From the NCBI RefSeq assembly GCF_003697165.2, contig NZ_CP033092.2:124001-188000 (forward strand): DNA of 64,000 bases, in the 5' to 3' direction. The number at the start of each line of letters is the position of its first letter. The stretch's first letter is position 1. The notes beneath the pieces were generated by a model. It was not told the origin of the DNA, did not search any database, and saw only the letters and a program-made list of their open reading frames with translations. Made by a program: the position numbers and the translations under genes. Positions 16,007-26,063 of this stretch are shown in pieces. This DNA is from Escherichia coli DSM 30083 = JCM 1649 = ATCC 11775 (lineage in GTDB: Bacteria; Pseudomonadota; Gammaproteobacteria; Enterobacterales; Enterobacteriaceae).

Positions 16007-18037
16007 TCACTGTTGCCCAGCCCAGATGACCAGCACTTTATCGTCGCCATGCTCACGAACAAAGCCGTAGCCCTGCTTCAGCGAAAGTGTCGTTTGTTTG
16101 CCCGCGCCAATTGCGGGATGGCGGGCGCGGAACTGGCTGATTTTCTGCCAGTGCGCGACGCTGGCGGCAGATTTACCGCTAACATCCTGCCAGTTCATAT
16201 CCGAACGCGTACCTTGCAGCGGATCAGAACCGGTAGGACCGAACGGACGCGAGGATTCATCGCCATAAAAGATTTGTACCGCGCCTGGCGCTAATAATAA
16301 TAACTCTGCTGCTTTGTCGCCCCCTTCACGGAACAGGCGGGTATCATGCGACGAGAGGTAGCTCAACACGTTGAAATCCTGCAATTTCTCCGCCATTTGC
16401 TGCCAGGTCGTATCCATCTGCGCCAGACAATCGACTGCTTTCGCCGCCTGCTCCTGATAATCGAAATTGATCATCGCATCGAAGCCGTGGCGATAGTAGT
16501 CACTTTGCATCACGCCGTGGCCCCAGGCTTCACCGGTCATCCAGAAAGGTTTGTCATCTAATGCTTTGTCGGGGTTAGCTTTTTTCCATTCGCGAAGTGC
16601 AGCGCTGGCTTCGGTTTTCAGTTGCTGCCAGGCGGGCAACTCAACATGTTTGGCGGTATCGACCCGAAAACCATCAATCCCATAGTCGCGGACCCACTGA
16701 CTTAACCAGTGGGTTAAGTAATCGCGAGGGGTAAAGCCGTCGATGACTTTAGCGTGGGTATCCGTTTTGTTTTTATAGAACACTGGCAGACCAGAAGCGG
16801 TAGTTGATTCGGTTTTGATATCCGGCAAAAAGGCCAGCGACATAGTGAGATCGTCGAATCCAGGATTGTCGTAATCGCCGATATCCGTTCTGATCCAGTT
16901 TTTTCCCCACCATTTATCCCAGCCTGTTTTGTCGCTGAAATTAATGTAATCGTTAAAGCTATGCCAGGTTTGCCCGGCGGCAGGTTTCCAGTCGCTCCAG
17001 CGTTCACCCAGCGTTTTTTTCAGCTCGTCACCAGAAAGATATAACGCGCCAAACTGATACTCCTGCATATCCGCCAGCGTGGCATAGCCAGTGTGGTTCA
17101 TCACGATATCAAAGAGAATACGAATACCGCGCTGATGCGCGCTATCAACCAGCGTCCGTAGATCGGCTTCACTGCCCATATTGGCATCAAGATTCGTCCA
17201 GTCCTGAGTGTAATAACCATGATAGGCATAATGCGGGAAATCACCTTTTGTACCGCCGCCGACCCAGCCGTGAATTTGCTCAAATGGGGCGCTTATCCAT
17301 AAAGCATTAACGCCCAACTGCTGGAGATAATCCAGTTTGTTGGTCAGGCCGCGTAAATCGCCGCCGTGAAAAGTGCCAATTTCCGCCATACCGTCTTTAT
17401 GACGTCCGTAACTCTGGTCATTACTGGGATCGCCGTTTTCGAAACGATCTGTCAGCACAAAGTAAACCGTGGCGTTATGCCAGTCGAAAGGGGCGGATGT
17501 GTCAGTTTCTGCCCGATCCAGCAGGAGTAAACCGTTGCTGGTGGCAGCGGGTTGTAACGTTATTTGACCGTTCTTCACTATCGCAATTTGCTGGCTGTAA
17601 TAATCCCGGACGGCGGCTCCCTCCGCAAAAGTGGCGCTGACATCCAGTGTGAGCGGTAATCCATCCCATTTCGGGCATTCACGGACCAGGCTTGCTACCG
17701 GTTCGACGGTGTTCTGGAGGGAAATCATCAATGTTGGCGTACCGGAGCGGGTGTCTAGTTGCAGCGTATATTCGCCGTCCCTGAACAATCGCCATTGAGG
17801 TGGCGTGTTGCTACAAGGTTGCAGGGAAAGCATCTGATTGAGTTTTATCGCATCCGCAGGCTGCCAGCACTGTTGGTCAAAATTTAGCGTTAGTGGACGC
17901 GTACCTTTGGGCAACTGCGCGTGGCTGACAAATGTTCCCGTCCCCTGTTCGCTAAAGGCGGGAAACCCCGGAGAAGTCCAGCTGGCGGCAACGGCGAAGC
18001 CAGGAAGGAGTGTCAGAAAACAGGCGGCGAGTTTCAT
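16007..18037 (-). CDS. malS: Periplasmic alpha-amylase MalS
   Basis: This 676-residue glycoside hydrolase family 13 enzyme degrades maltodextrins in the periplasm. A signal peptide (MKLAACFLTLLPGFAVAASW) starts it, followed by an N-terminal extension of roughly 180 residues. The (beta/alpha)8 barrel has DIVMNHTG, the nucleophile in DGFRVDTAKH, the acid in MTGEAWG and the transition-state Asp in YLSSHDT. All are present, so it looks active. It is a member of the MalT regulon; candidate MalT boxes lie upstream. Confidence 0.96.
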   Translation of the reverse strand: MKLAACFLTLLPGFAVAASWTSPGFPAFSEQGTGTFVSHAQLPKGTRPLTLNFDQQCWQPADAIKLNQMLSLQPCSNTPPQWRLFRDGEYTLQLDTRSGTPTLMISLQNTVEPVASLVRECPKWDGLPLTLDVSATFAEGAAVRDYYSQQIAIVKNGQITLQPAATSNGLLLLDRAETDTSAPFDWHNATVYFVLTDRFENGDPSNDQSYGRHKDGMAEIGTFHGGDLRGLTNKLDYLQQLGVNALWISAPFEQIHGWVGGGTKGDFPHYAYHGYYTQDWTNLDANMGSEADLRTLVDSAHQRGIRILFDIVMNHTGYATLADMQEYQFGALYLSGDELKKTLGERWSDWKPAAGQTWHSFNDYINFSDKTGWDKWWGKNWIRTDIGDYDNPGFDDLTMSLAFLPDIKTESTTASGLPVFYKNKTDTHAKVIDGFTPRDYLTHWLSQWVRDYGIDGFRVDTAKHVELPAWQQLKTEASAALREWKKANPDKALDDKPFWMTGEAWGHGVMQSDYYRHGFDAMINFDYQEQAAKAVDCLAQMDTTWQQMAEKLQDFNVLSYLSSHDTRLFREGGDKAAELLLLAPGAVQIFYGDESSRPFGPTGSDPLQGTRSDMNWQDVSGKSAASVAHWQKISQFRARHPAIGAGKQTTLSLKQGYGFVREHGDDKVLVIWAGQQ

Positions 18038-18356
18038 GGCGGATGAGTCCTTATTGCTGCGATTTCAGACAGTTTGCCAGCGATAAGCCAGACAAAACTC
18101 ATCCCTGAGCGGTAAGTCCACAGGATGAGAAGCAAGGGTGAGCGATCGCGCGCAAAAAACGGCTGAATTTTGCGATAAACCCCACATTTTCTGCGATTTA
18201 GCGCCAATCTGAATCGTTAACTCGTGACATAGTTTCAGATTTGGACTATTCCTTGGGGTGCTCTTGACAGCTATTTTTGATATGATTTGAGATTCAACTC
18301 TCAAATTTGTAAAAAATATAAGGTGTTGGAATGATTAAATCCGACCAGGAGACCTG
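18038..18356. promoter_or_regulatory. malS-bax divergent intergenic region with MalT-box-like sequences
   Basis: This 319-bp gap holds the promoters of malS (leftward) and bax (rightward). Two sequences like the MalT box GGGGA(T/G)GAGG appear near malS: CAGGGATGAG on the minus strand (around 18100-18109) and CAGGATGAGA on the plus strand (18121-18130). I see no further gene. A TTGACA hexamer lies at 18264-18269; with TATGAT at 18280-18285 the spacing is short (10 bp), so it is not a clear promoter pair. Confidence 0.45.
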
Positions 18357-19181
18357 ATGATTTTGACTCCCATACGACGATATGGGGCGATGATTCTTAT
18401 GTTACTCACTCTGGTGTTTTCGAGTGAGGTGTTAGCGAAGACGCACACAACAACAGCGAGTCAAAAGTCCCACTTAACTAAAGCTAGTAATAAACAGGTA
18501 AGCAGTAAACAAGAGTATTCTCGCAATAGTGCAAAGAGTAGTTCACTTCCTGATTTGCGAAAATACCCTTCCGGAACACCAAGGAAAAAGGCGTTTCTCC
18601 GGACTGTAATGCCTTACATTACCAGCCAAAATGCGGCCATTACTGCGGAACGTAACTGGCTGATTTCAAAACAGTATCAGGGCCAATGGTCACCTGCTGA
18701 GCGTGCGCGTCTGAAAGACATCGCCAAACGCTACAAGGTGAAGTGGTCTGGTAATACGCGAAAAATCCCGTGGAATACCTTGCTTGAACGCGTAGACATT
18801 ATCCCTACCAGTATGGTGGCGACGATGGCTGCAGCAGAAAGCGGTTGGGGAACGTCAAAGCTGGCGCGCAACAACAACAATCTGTTCGGCATGAAATGCA
18901 TGAAAGGACGTTGTACCAATGCGCCGGGTAAAGTGAAAGGGTACTCACAGTTTAGTTCTGTTAAAGAATCGGTGAGCGCCTATGTCACTAACCTCAATAC
19001 GCACCCGGCTTACTCTTCGTTCCGTAAATCGCGTGCACAGCTGCGTAAAGCGGATCAGGAAGTGACTGCCACAGCGATGATTCACAAGCTGAAGGGCTAC
19101 TCGACCAAAGGGAAGAGTTATAACAACTACCTGTTCGCAATGTACCAGGATAACCAACGGTTAATCGCGGCGCATATGTAA
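18357..19181 (+). CDS. bax: Bax, glucosaminidase-domain protein
   Basis: This 274-residue protein has an N-terminal hydrophobic segment (about residues 10-27, likely a signal peptide ending near VLAKTH), a basic and Ser-rich linker, and a C-terminal glucosaminidase domain of the FlgJ/LytG type. The catalytic Glu is visible in MAAAESGWGTSKLARN, followed by NNLFGMKC. It should act on peptidoglycan in the envelope; its physiological role is not defined to my knowledge. The start at 18357 is preceded by AGGAG at 18347-18351. Confidence 0.93.
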   Translation: MILTPIRRYGAMILMLLTLVFSSEVLAKTHTTTASQKSHLTKASNKQVSSKQEYSRNSAKSSSLPDLRKYPSGTPRKKAFLRTVMPYITSQNAAITAERNWLISKQYQGQWSPAERARLKDIAKRYKVKWSGNTRKIPWNTLLERVDIIPTSMVATMAAAESGWGTSKLARNNNNLFGMKCMKGRCTNAPGKVKGYSQFSSVKESVSAYVTNLNTHPAYSSFRKSRAQLRKADQEVTATAMIHKLKGYSTKGKSYNNYLFAMYQDNQRLIAAHM

Positions 19182-19194
19182 TTGCATTTCCTCG

Positions 19195-19230
19195 AGCCTT
19201 ATCCGACTTGTCAGGCGGATAAGGCTTTTG
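19195..19230. terminator. Hairpin between convergent bax and xylR
   Basis: AGCCTTATCCG and CGGATAAGGCT form an 11-bp stem around a 10-base loop, followed by TTTT on the plus strand. It terminates bax and may act from the xylR side as well. Confidence 0.8.
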
Positions 19231-19288
19231 CTCGTATCAGGTGGTTGTGCTGAGTTACCTGATGCGACGCCGATAATTCTCATCATCG

Positions 19289-20456
19289 CTACAACATGAC
19301 CTCGCTATTTACATCGCGATACTCTTTTGGCGTTGTGTTTAAAAACAGAGTAGAAATATTGCAGCGATGGATAACCGCACATTTGCGATATCTCGTTAAT
19401 TGACAAGGTAGTAGAAATCAGCAGGCTGCGCGCTTTCTCCAGCTTTTCGGCATGAATCATGGCGTGAATGGTTTCGCCCACCTCTTCTTTAAAACGCTTC
19501 TCAAGATTGGAGCGTGATATGCCCACCGCATCCAGTACCTGATCCACTTTAATCCCTTTACAGGCGTGATTACGAATGTAATGCATGGCCTGAATAACGG
19601 CGGGATCGGTCAGCGAGCGGTAATCTGTTGAGCGTCGTTCAATCACGCGGACTGGCGGGACCAAAATCCGTTGCAACGGCATCTCTTCTTTATCCAATAA
19701 ACGATGCAACAGTTTTGCCGCCTGATAGCCCATTTGCCGCGCGCCCTGAGCGACCGAAGAAAGGGCGACACGCGACAGATAGCGGGTCAGTTCTTCGTTA
19801 TCGATGCCAATCACGCATAATTTTTCCGGTACGGGAATATGTAGATGTTCACATACTTGCAGAATATGCCGCGCCCGGGCGTCAGTAACGGCAATAATCC
19901 CGGTTTGCGGTGGCAGCGTTTGTAGCCAGTCTGCCAGCCGATTTTGCGCGTGTTGCCAGTTCTCTGGCGCGGTTTCTAACCCCTGATAAACCACTCCGCG
20001 ATACTTTTCTTCGGCGACAAGCTGACGAAATGCATATTCGCGTTCAGTGGCCCAACGTTTACCGCTTGATTCCGGAAGACCATAAAAAGCAAAGCGGTTA
20101 ACGCCTTTCTCTTTTAAATGCAAAAATGCGCTTTCAACCAGCGCATAGTTATCGGTGGCAATGTAATGAACGGGTGGGTAACTTTCGGCAAGGTGATACG
20201 AGCCACCAACCCCAACAATGGGGACGTCGACATCAGCCAGCGCTTGCTCGATTTGTTTGTCGTCGAAGTCGGCAATGACGCCATCTCCTAACCAGTCCTT
20301 GATTTTATCAATGCGGGCGCGGAAATCTTCTTCAATGAAAATATCCCATTCCGATTGTGACGCCTGTAAATATTCCCCTACGCCTTCTACTACCTGCCGG
20401 TCATAGGCTTTATTGGCATTGAACAGTAATGTGATGCGGTGACGTTTAGTAAACAT
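19289..20456 (-). pseudogene. xylR: XylR, xylose operon activator with frameshifted C terminus
   Basis: XylR is an AraC/XylS-type activator with a LacI-like xylose-binding N-terminal domain. The frame is open from ATG 20456 to a stop at 19305 (383 residues). Residues to GYPSLQYFYSVF are normal; then the end reads KHNAKRVSRCK. In the neighbouring frame the sequence continues TTPKEYRDVNSEVML to a stop at 19289-19291, which is the normal family end. The interval is 1168 bp against 1179 expected for the 392-residue protein, so exactly 11 bp are missing around 19339. The conserved terminal G/T-P-x-E-Y-R part of the second helix-turn-helix is lost, so DNA binding and xylose induction are probably weakened or abolished. 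The N-terminal domain seems intact. It lies downstream of xylFGH. Confidence 0.88.
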
Positions 20457-20533
20457 GGTTCTTTTCCTGCTGAATCATGCAAAAACTCAAAACCGGTAAT
20501 ACGTTACCGGCTTTGAGAAAATTTTTATCAAAA

Positions 20534-21715
20534 TCAAGAACGGCGTTTGGTTGCGGAATCCATCCATACAGCCAGCAACAGAATCGCACCTTTAACGATA
20601 TACTGCCAGAAGGTCGGTACATCCATCATACTCATGCCGTTATCCAGTGAAGCCATGATGAATGCCCCCATTACCGCTCCAGCCACGCTCCCGACGCCGC
20701 CTGCCAGACTGGTGCCGCCAATCACACATGCTGCAATTGCGTCCAGTTCGGCGATATTTCCCGCAGAAGGTGAACCAGCGCCGAGTCGAGAACTGAGGAT
20801 TAATCCGGCGATGGCTACCATTAATCCGTTAATAGCGAACACGGCAAGTTTGGTGCGTTCAACGTTAATCCCGGAGAGACGTGCCGCTTCCAGATTGCCG
20901 CCGATGGCATAAATGCGTCGTCCAAATGCCGTCCGCGTTGCCATAAACATTCCGCCGAGTAACAGCAACGTCAGCAGCAGAACAGGAGTGGGAACACCAC
21001 GGTAATCATTCAACAGCCAGATTGCGCCTAATACGATGATAGCGGTTAAAGCCTGGCGACCGACTACTGCGGTAGAGGCCGGAGACTGCAAACCCAAAGC
21101 CTGACGGCGCATTCTTCCGCGCCATTGCCAGCCAACAAAAGCCATTAAGCCAAGCGCGCCAATGATGAAGCCGGTGCTGGCAGGTAGATAGCTTTGCCCA
21201 ATTTGTGACATCGCGGCGCTGGTGGGGGATACAGTCGTGCCGTTGGTGATGCCAATGAGTATGCCACGAAATGCCAACATGCCCGCGAGGGTGACAATAA
21301 ATGAAGGGACTTTACGGTACGCGACCCACCATCCGTTCCAGGCACCGAGAAGCAGTCCCAGAACCAACGTCACAATGATGGTCAGTGGCAAAGGCCAGCC
21401 TAACCAGACGTCACAAATCGCCGCGACGCCACCTAACAGCCCCATCATTGAGCCGACGGAAAGGTCGATTTCAGCAGAAATTATGACGAACACCATTCCT
21501 ACCGCGAGGATACCGGTAATCGCGGTTTGGCGTAACAGGTTGGAGACGTTACGGGCGCTTAAGTAGGCACCATCGGTGGTCCAGGTAAAGAACAGCATGA
21601 TCGCGATGATCGCTGCAATCATCACGAAGACCTGCAAATTCAGTGATTTCAGCCCGGAAAAGCCACCGGATGTCGGTACGGCTAATTTCACTTCAGACGG
21701 ATTGCTTTTCGACAT
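20534..21715 (-). CDS. xylH: Xylose ABC transporter permease XylH
   Basis: This 393-residue inner-membrane permease is of the ribose/xylose (RbsC-like, BPD_transp_2) type with around ten hydrophobic segments. The conserved [14 protein letters not shown] near the first third and [19 protein letters not shown] near the C terminus are clear. It forms the channel of XylFGH. Its start overlaps the xylG 3' end by 23 bp, so the two are translationally linked. Confidence 0.96.
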
Positions 21716-23234
21716 GATGTTCGCTCCTCAATGCGGCTTCCATCACCTGCTCCTGAGTCAGGTTATGATTTATCAGGTTGGCTTTTAGTTTCCCTTCATG
21801 CATCACCAGTACACGATCGCTAAGGCCGAGCACTTCAGGTAATTCGGAAGAGATGACAATAACGGCAATACCCTGCTGGACGAGTTGGTTAATTAATTTG
21901 TAGATCTCGTATTTCGCGCCAATATCGATACCCCTGGTGGGTTCATCAAGAATGAGAATGCGCGGGTTAAGTAACAGACAGCGAGCGAGGATCGCTTTTT
22001 GTTGATTGCCGCCGCTCAAACGTCCAATAGCAAGGTCGGAGGACGACGTTTTAACTTTGAGTTGCTGGATTGATTCCAGAATACATTTTTGCTCTGCCGC
22101 GTCATCAAGCTGGCTAATACCGCCGGTAAATTTATTGAGTGCGGCGAGGGTAATATTTTTACCAACCGCCATTACCGGAACGATGCCGTCGCGCTTTCTG
22201 TCTTCGGGTACCATCGCAATCCCCTGGGCGATGGCTTGCTGACAATTACGAATATCTACCTGTTTGCCATCAATATAAATTTTTCCTTCCCATTGTCCGG
22301 GCCACACGCCAAACAGGCACTGAATGGTCTCGGTACGTCCGGCACCAACGAGTCCGGCAATACCCAGTATTTCGCCACGTTTCAGGGAAAACGAGACATC
22401 ATTAACTCGTTTAATATGACGATTAACCGGATGCCATGCCGTCAGATGTTCAATACGTAATATTTCATCTCCGGTGGTATGTGGTTCATTAGGGTAAAGC
22501 GCGGTTAACTCCCGCCCGACCATCATGGTGATAATATCGTCTTCACTCATTCCAGCAGCATCACGCGTGCCAATGTGCTGACCGTCGCGAATAACGCAAA
22601 TCGTATCGGAAATCGCTTTGACTTCGTTGAGTTTGTGCGAAATATAAATACAGGCGATACCGTGCTGTTGTAGATCGCGAATAATATCCAGTAAAACCGA
22701 CGTTTCCTGCTCAGTTAATGAGGCTGTCGGCTCATCGAGAATTAACAAACGCACCTGTTTATTAAGTGCCTTGGCAATTTCAACCAGTTGTTGTTGCCCA
22801 AGTCCTAAATCGCCAACGCGGGTATCAGGTGAAATGGATAAACTGACCTGTGCGAGCAGCTTCTGACAGCGTAGCGTCATCAGGTCATAATCCATAATGC
22901 CATTATGGGTTATTTCGTTACCCAGGAAGATATTTTCCAGCACGGTCAGTTCTTTCACCAGCGCCAATTCCTGGTGAATAATGGCGATACCTTTGCGTTC
23001 GGTATCGCGGATGTGACTCGCCTGAATCTCTTCTCCCGCAAAAATAATTTCGCCTTCGTAGGAACCATGGGGATAAATACCACACAGCACTTTCATCAGC
23101 GTTGATTTACCTGACCCATTTTCCCCACAGAGTGAGACGATTTCGCCAGCATTCAACCGCAAGCTGACGTTATCAATCGCCTTCACACTGCCGAAGGTTT
23201 TGGTAATATTTTTCATTTCAAGTAGATAAGGCAT
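21693..23234 (-). CDS. xylG: Xylose ABC transporter ATPase XylG
   Basis: This 513-residue protein has two fused ABC domains. The first has Walker [19 protein letters not shown] as signature and [12 protein letters not shown] as Walker B. The second has the degenerate Walker [10 protein letters not shown], usual in sugar importers, with signature LSGGNQQK and [12 protein letters not shown]. It powers high-affinity D-xylose uptake with XylF and XylH. ATG 23234 ([10 protein letters not shown]) is chosen by family length; the 12-residue upstream extension is not supported. Confidence 0.96.
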
Positions 23235-23311
23235 AACGACTCCACCTAAGCCAATCAATTCACGCGGCATGGAGAGAAATCACGCCCCCGCTCCGCGCCG
23301 GGGCGTAACGC

Positions 23312-24304
23312 TTACAGCTCGCTCTCTTTGTGGAATCCGTCTTTAACTACCGTATCTTTGATGTTGTTTTTATTCACATCGATCGGTGTCAGCAGGCGGG
23401 AGGGAACATCTTTCAGGCCATTATTCAGTGTGGTATCCGCTTTTGGCTCCTGACCATTGCCCAACTCAACGGCAATTTCTGCGGCAGTATTTGCCAACAA
23501 TGTAATAGGTTTATACACCGTCATAGTTTGCGTACCGGCAGCAATACGTTTAATACCTGCAAGATCCGCATCCTGGCCGGAAATTGCTACTTTCCCTGAT
23601 AAACCTTGCGCGCTTAATGCCTGAATTGCCCCTCCTGCGGTGGCATCGTTTGAGGCAACTACAGCATCAATTTTGTTATTATTGGCGGTTAGCGCGTTTT
23701 CCATAATTTTCAATGCGTTTTCCGGTAACCAGCCATCAACCCATTGGTCACCAACGACTTTAATTTTTCCGGAATCAACATAAGGTTTTAATACTTTCAT
23801 TTGCCCGGCGCGGAACAGCTTGGCGTTGTTATCTACCGGCGAGCCGCCCATCAGGAAGTAATTACCTTGCGGAACAATATCGACCAGGGCTTTTGCCTGC
23901 AGTTCACCGACTTTTTCATTATCGAAAGAAATATAAAAATCGATATCCGCATCGTTAATCATACGGTCGTAAGCTAATACTTTAATACCTTCTTGTTTGG
24001 CTTCTTTTACAACGTTACTTAATACCTGACCGTTATAAGGAATAATGACAAGAACATCGACACCCCGGTTAATCATGTTTTCAATCTGCGACATTTGTGT
24101 TTCTTCATTGCCATTTGCAGACTGTACAAATACTTTCGCGCCGAGAGATTCTGCTTTTTTCACAAAAATATCTCGATCTTTTTGCCAGCGTTCAAGACGG
24201 AGATCATCAATCGCCATACCTATTTTGACTTCTTTGGCGTGTGCCGCAACGTTGGTAAGCAGAAGTGAGGTGCAAAGGGTGAGTAGAATGTTCTTTATTT
24301 TCAT
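23312..24304 (-). CDS. xylF: D-xylose-binding periplasmic protein XylF
   Basis: This 330-residue periplasmic binding protein (Peripla_BP_4 type) has a signal peptide ending near NVAAHAKE. Typical segments are IENMINRGVDVLVIIPYNG, VLAYDRMI and VASNDATAGG. It delivers D-xylose to XylGH. It is the first gene of xylFGH and is divergent from xylA across a 365-bp control region. ATG 24304 (MKIKNILLTL) is the natural start because it begins the signal peptide. Confidence 0.96.
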   Translation of the reverse strand: MKIKNILLTLCTSLLLTNVAAHAKEVKIGMAIDDLRLERWQKDRDIFVKKAESLGAKVFVQSANGNEETQMSQIENMINRGVDVLVIIPYNGQVLSNVVKEAKQEGIKVLAYDRMINDADIDFYISFDNEKVGELQAKALVDIVPQGNYFLMGGSPVDNNAKLFRAGQMKVLKPYVDSGKIKVVGDQWVDGWLPENALKIMENALTANNNKIDAVVASNDATAGGAIQALSAQGLSGKVAISGQDADLAGIKRIAAGTQTMTVYKPITLLANTAAEIAVELGNGQEPKADTTLNNGLKDVPSRLLTPIDVNKNNIKDTVVKDGFHKESEL

Positions 24305-24669
24305 GGTGTAGGGCCTTCTGTAGTTAGAGGACAGCTTTAATAAGTAACAATCACCGCGATAAACGTAACCAATTTTTAGCAACTAAACAGGGGAAAACAA
24401 TTACAGATTTTTATCTTTCGATTACGATTTTTGGTTTATTTCTTGATTTATGACCGAGATCTTACTTTTGTTGCGCAATTGTACTTATTGCATTTTTCTC
24501 TTCGAGGAATTACCCAGTTTCATCATCCCATTTTATTTTGCGAGCGAGCGCACACTTGTGAATTATCTCAATAGCAGTGTGAAATAACATAATTGAGCAA
24601 CTGAAAGGGAGTGCCCAATATTACGACATCATCCATCACACGCGGCATTACCTGATTATGGAGTTCAAT
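24305..24669. promoter_or_regulatory. xylF-xylA divergent control region with CRP-like site
   Basis: This 365-bp gap drives xylFGH leftward and xylAB rightward. A CRP-like site TGTGA-N6-TCAAT lies at 24557-24572. Two GAAA half-sites at 24581 and 24603, 22 bp apart and just before xylA, fit the direct-repeat style of XylR binding known in K-12. The region looks intact although xylR itself is damaged. No other gene is visible. Confidence 0.65.
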
Positions 24670-25992
24670 ATGCAAGCCTATTTTGACCAGCTCGATCGCG
24701 TTCGTTATGAAGGCTCAAAATCCTCAAACCCGTTAGCATTCCGTCACTACAATCCCGACGAACTGGTGTTGGGCAAGCGTATGGAAGAGCACTTGCGTTT
24801 TGCCGCCTGCTACTGGCACACCTTCTGCTGGAACGGGGCGGATATGTTTGGTGTGGGGGCGTTTAATCGTCCGTGGCAGCAGCCTGGTGAGGCACTGGCG
24901 TTGGCGAAGCGTAAAGCAGATGTCGCATTTGAGTTTTTCCACAAGTTACATGTGCCATTTTATTGCTTCCACGATGTGGATGTTTCCCCTGAGGGCGCGT
25001 CGTTAAAAGAGTACATCAATAATTTTGCGCAAATGGTTGATGTCCTGGCAGGCAAGCAAGAAGAGAGCGGCGTGAAGCTGCTGTGGGGAACTGCTAACTG
25101 CTTTACAAACCCTCGCTATGGCGCGGGTGCGGCGACGAACCCAGATCCTGAAGTCTTCAGTTGGGCGGCAACGCAAGTTGTTACAGCGATGGAAGCAACC
25201 CATAAATTGGGCGGTGAAAACTATGTCCTGTGGGGCGGTCGTGAAGGTTACGAAACGCTGTTAAATACCGACTTGCGCCAGGAGCGTGAACAGCTGGGCC
25301 GCTTTATGCAGATGGTGGTTGAGCATAAACATAAAATCGGTTTCCAGGGCACGTTGCTTATCGAACTGAAACCGCAAGAACCGACAAAACATCAATATGA
25401 TTACGATGCTGCGACGGTCTATGGCTTCCTGAAACAGTTTGGTCTGGAAAAAGAGATTAAACTGAACATTGAAGCTAACCACGCGACGCTGGCAGGTCAC
25501 TCTTTCCATCATGAAATAGCCACCGCCATTGCGCTTGGCCTGTTCGGTTCTGTCGACGCCAACCGTGGCGATGCGCAACTGGGCTGGGACACCGACCAGT
25601 TCCCGAACAGTGTGGAAGAGAATGCGCTGGTGATGTATGAAATTCTCAAAGCAGGCGGTTTCACCACCGGTGGTCTGAACTTCGATGCCAAAGTACGTCG
25701 TCAAAGTACTGATAAATATGATCTGTTTTACGGTCATATCGGCGCGATGGATACGATGGCGTTGGCGCTGAAAATTGCAGCGCGCATGATTGAAGATGGC
25801 GAGCTGGATAAACGCATCGCGCAGCGTTATTCCGGCTGGAATAGTGAATTAGGCCAGCAAATCCTGAAAGGCCAAATGTCACTGGCAGATTTAGCCAAAT
25901 ATGCTCAGGAACATAATTTGTCTCCGGTGCATCAGAGTGGTCGCCAGGAGCAACTGGAAAATCTGGTAAATCATTATCTGTTCGACAAATAA
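24670..25992 (+). CDS. xylA: D-xylose isomerase with Pro233Leu in the active-site motif
   Basis: This 440-residue metal-dependent isomerase converts D-xylose to D-xylulose in the cytoplasm. The frame is intact, with catalytic-His segment FCFHDVDVSPEG-like (here YCFHDVDVSPEG), Glu232, Lys234 and the downstream metal ligands in NIEANHATLAGHSFHHE and VDANRGDAQLGWDTD. Residue 233, encoded by CTG at 25366-25368, is Leu; in the family this motif reads Glu-Pro-Lys-Pro. A Leu between a metal ligand and the catalytic lysine is unusual and may reduce activity. ATG 24670 is chosen over 24658 by family length (MQAYFDQLDR). It is followed by xylB. Confidence 0.96.
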   Translation: MQAYFDQLDRVRYEGSKSSNPLAFRHYNPDELVLGKRMEEHLRFAACYWHTFCWNGADMFGVGAFNRPWQQPGEALALAKRKADVAFEFFHKLHVPFYCFHDVDVSPEGASLKEYINNFAQMVDVLAGKQEESGVKLLWGTANCFTNPRYGAGAATNPDPEVFSWAATQVVTAMEATHKLGGENYVLWGGREGYETLLNTDLRQEREQLGRFMQMVVEHKHKIGFQGTLLIELKPQEPTKHQYDYDAATVYGFLKQFGLEKEIKLNIEANHATLAGHSFHHEIATAIALGLFGSVDANRGDAQLGWDTDQFPNSVEENALVMYEILKAGGFTTGGLNFDAKVRRQSTDKYDLFYGHIGAMDTMALALKIAARMIEDGELDKRIAQRYSGWNSELGQQILKGQMSLADLAKYAQEHNLSPVHQSGRQEQLENLVNHYLFDK

Positions 25993-26063
25993 CGGCTAAC
26001 TGTGCAGTCCGTTGGCCCGGTTATCAGTAGCGATACCGGGCATTTTTTTAAGGAACGATCGAT

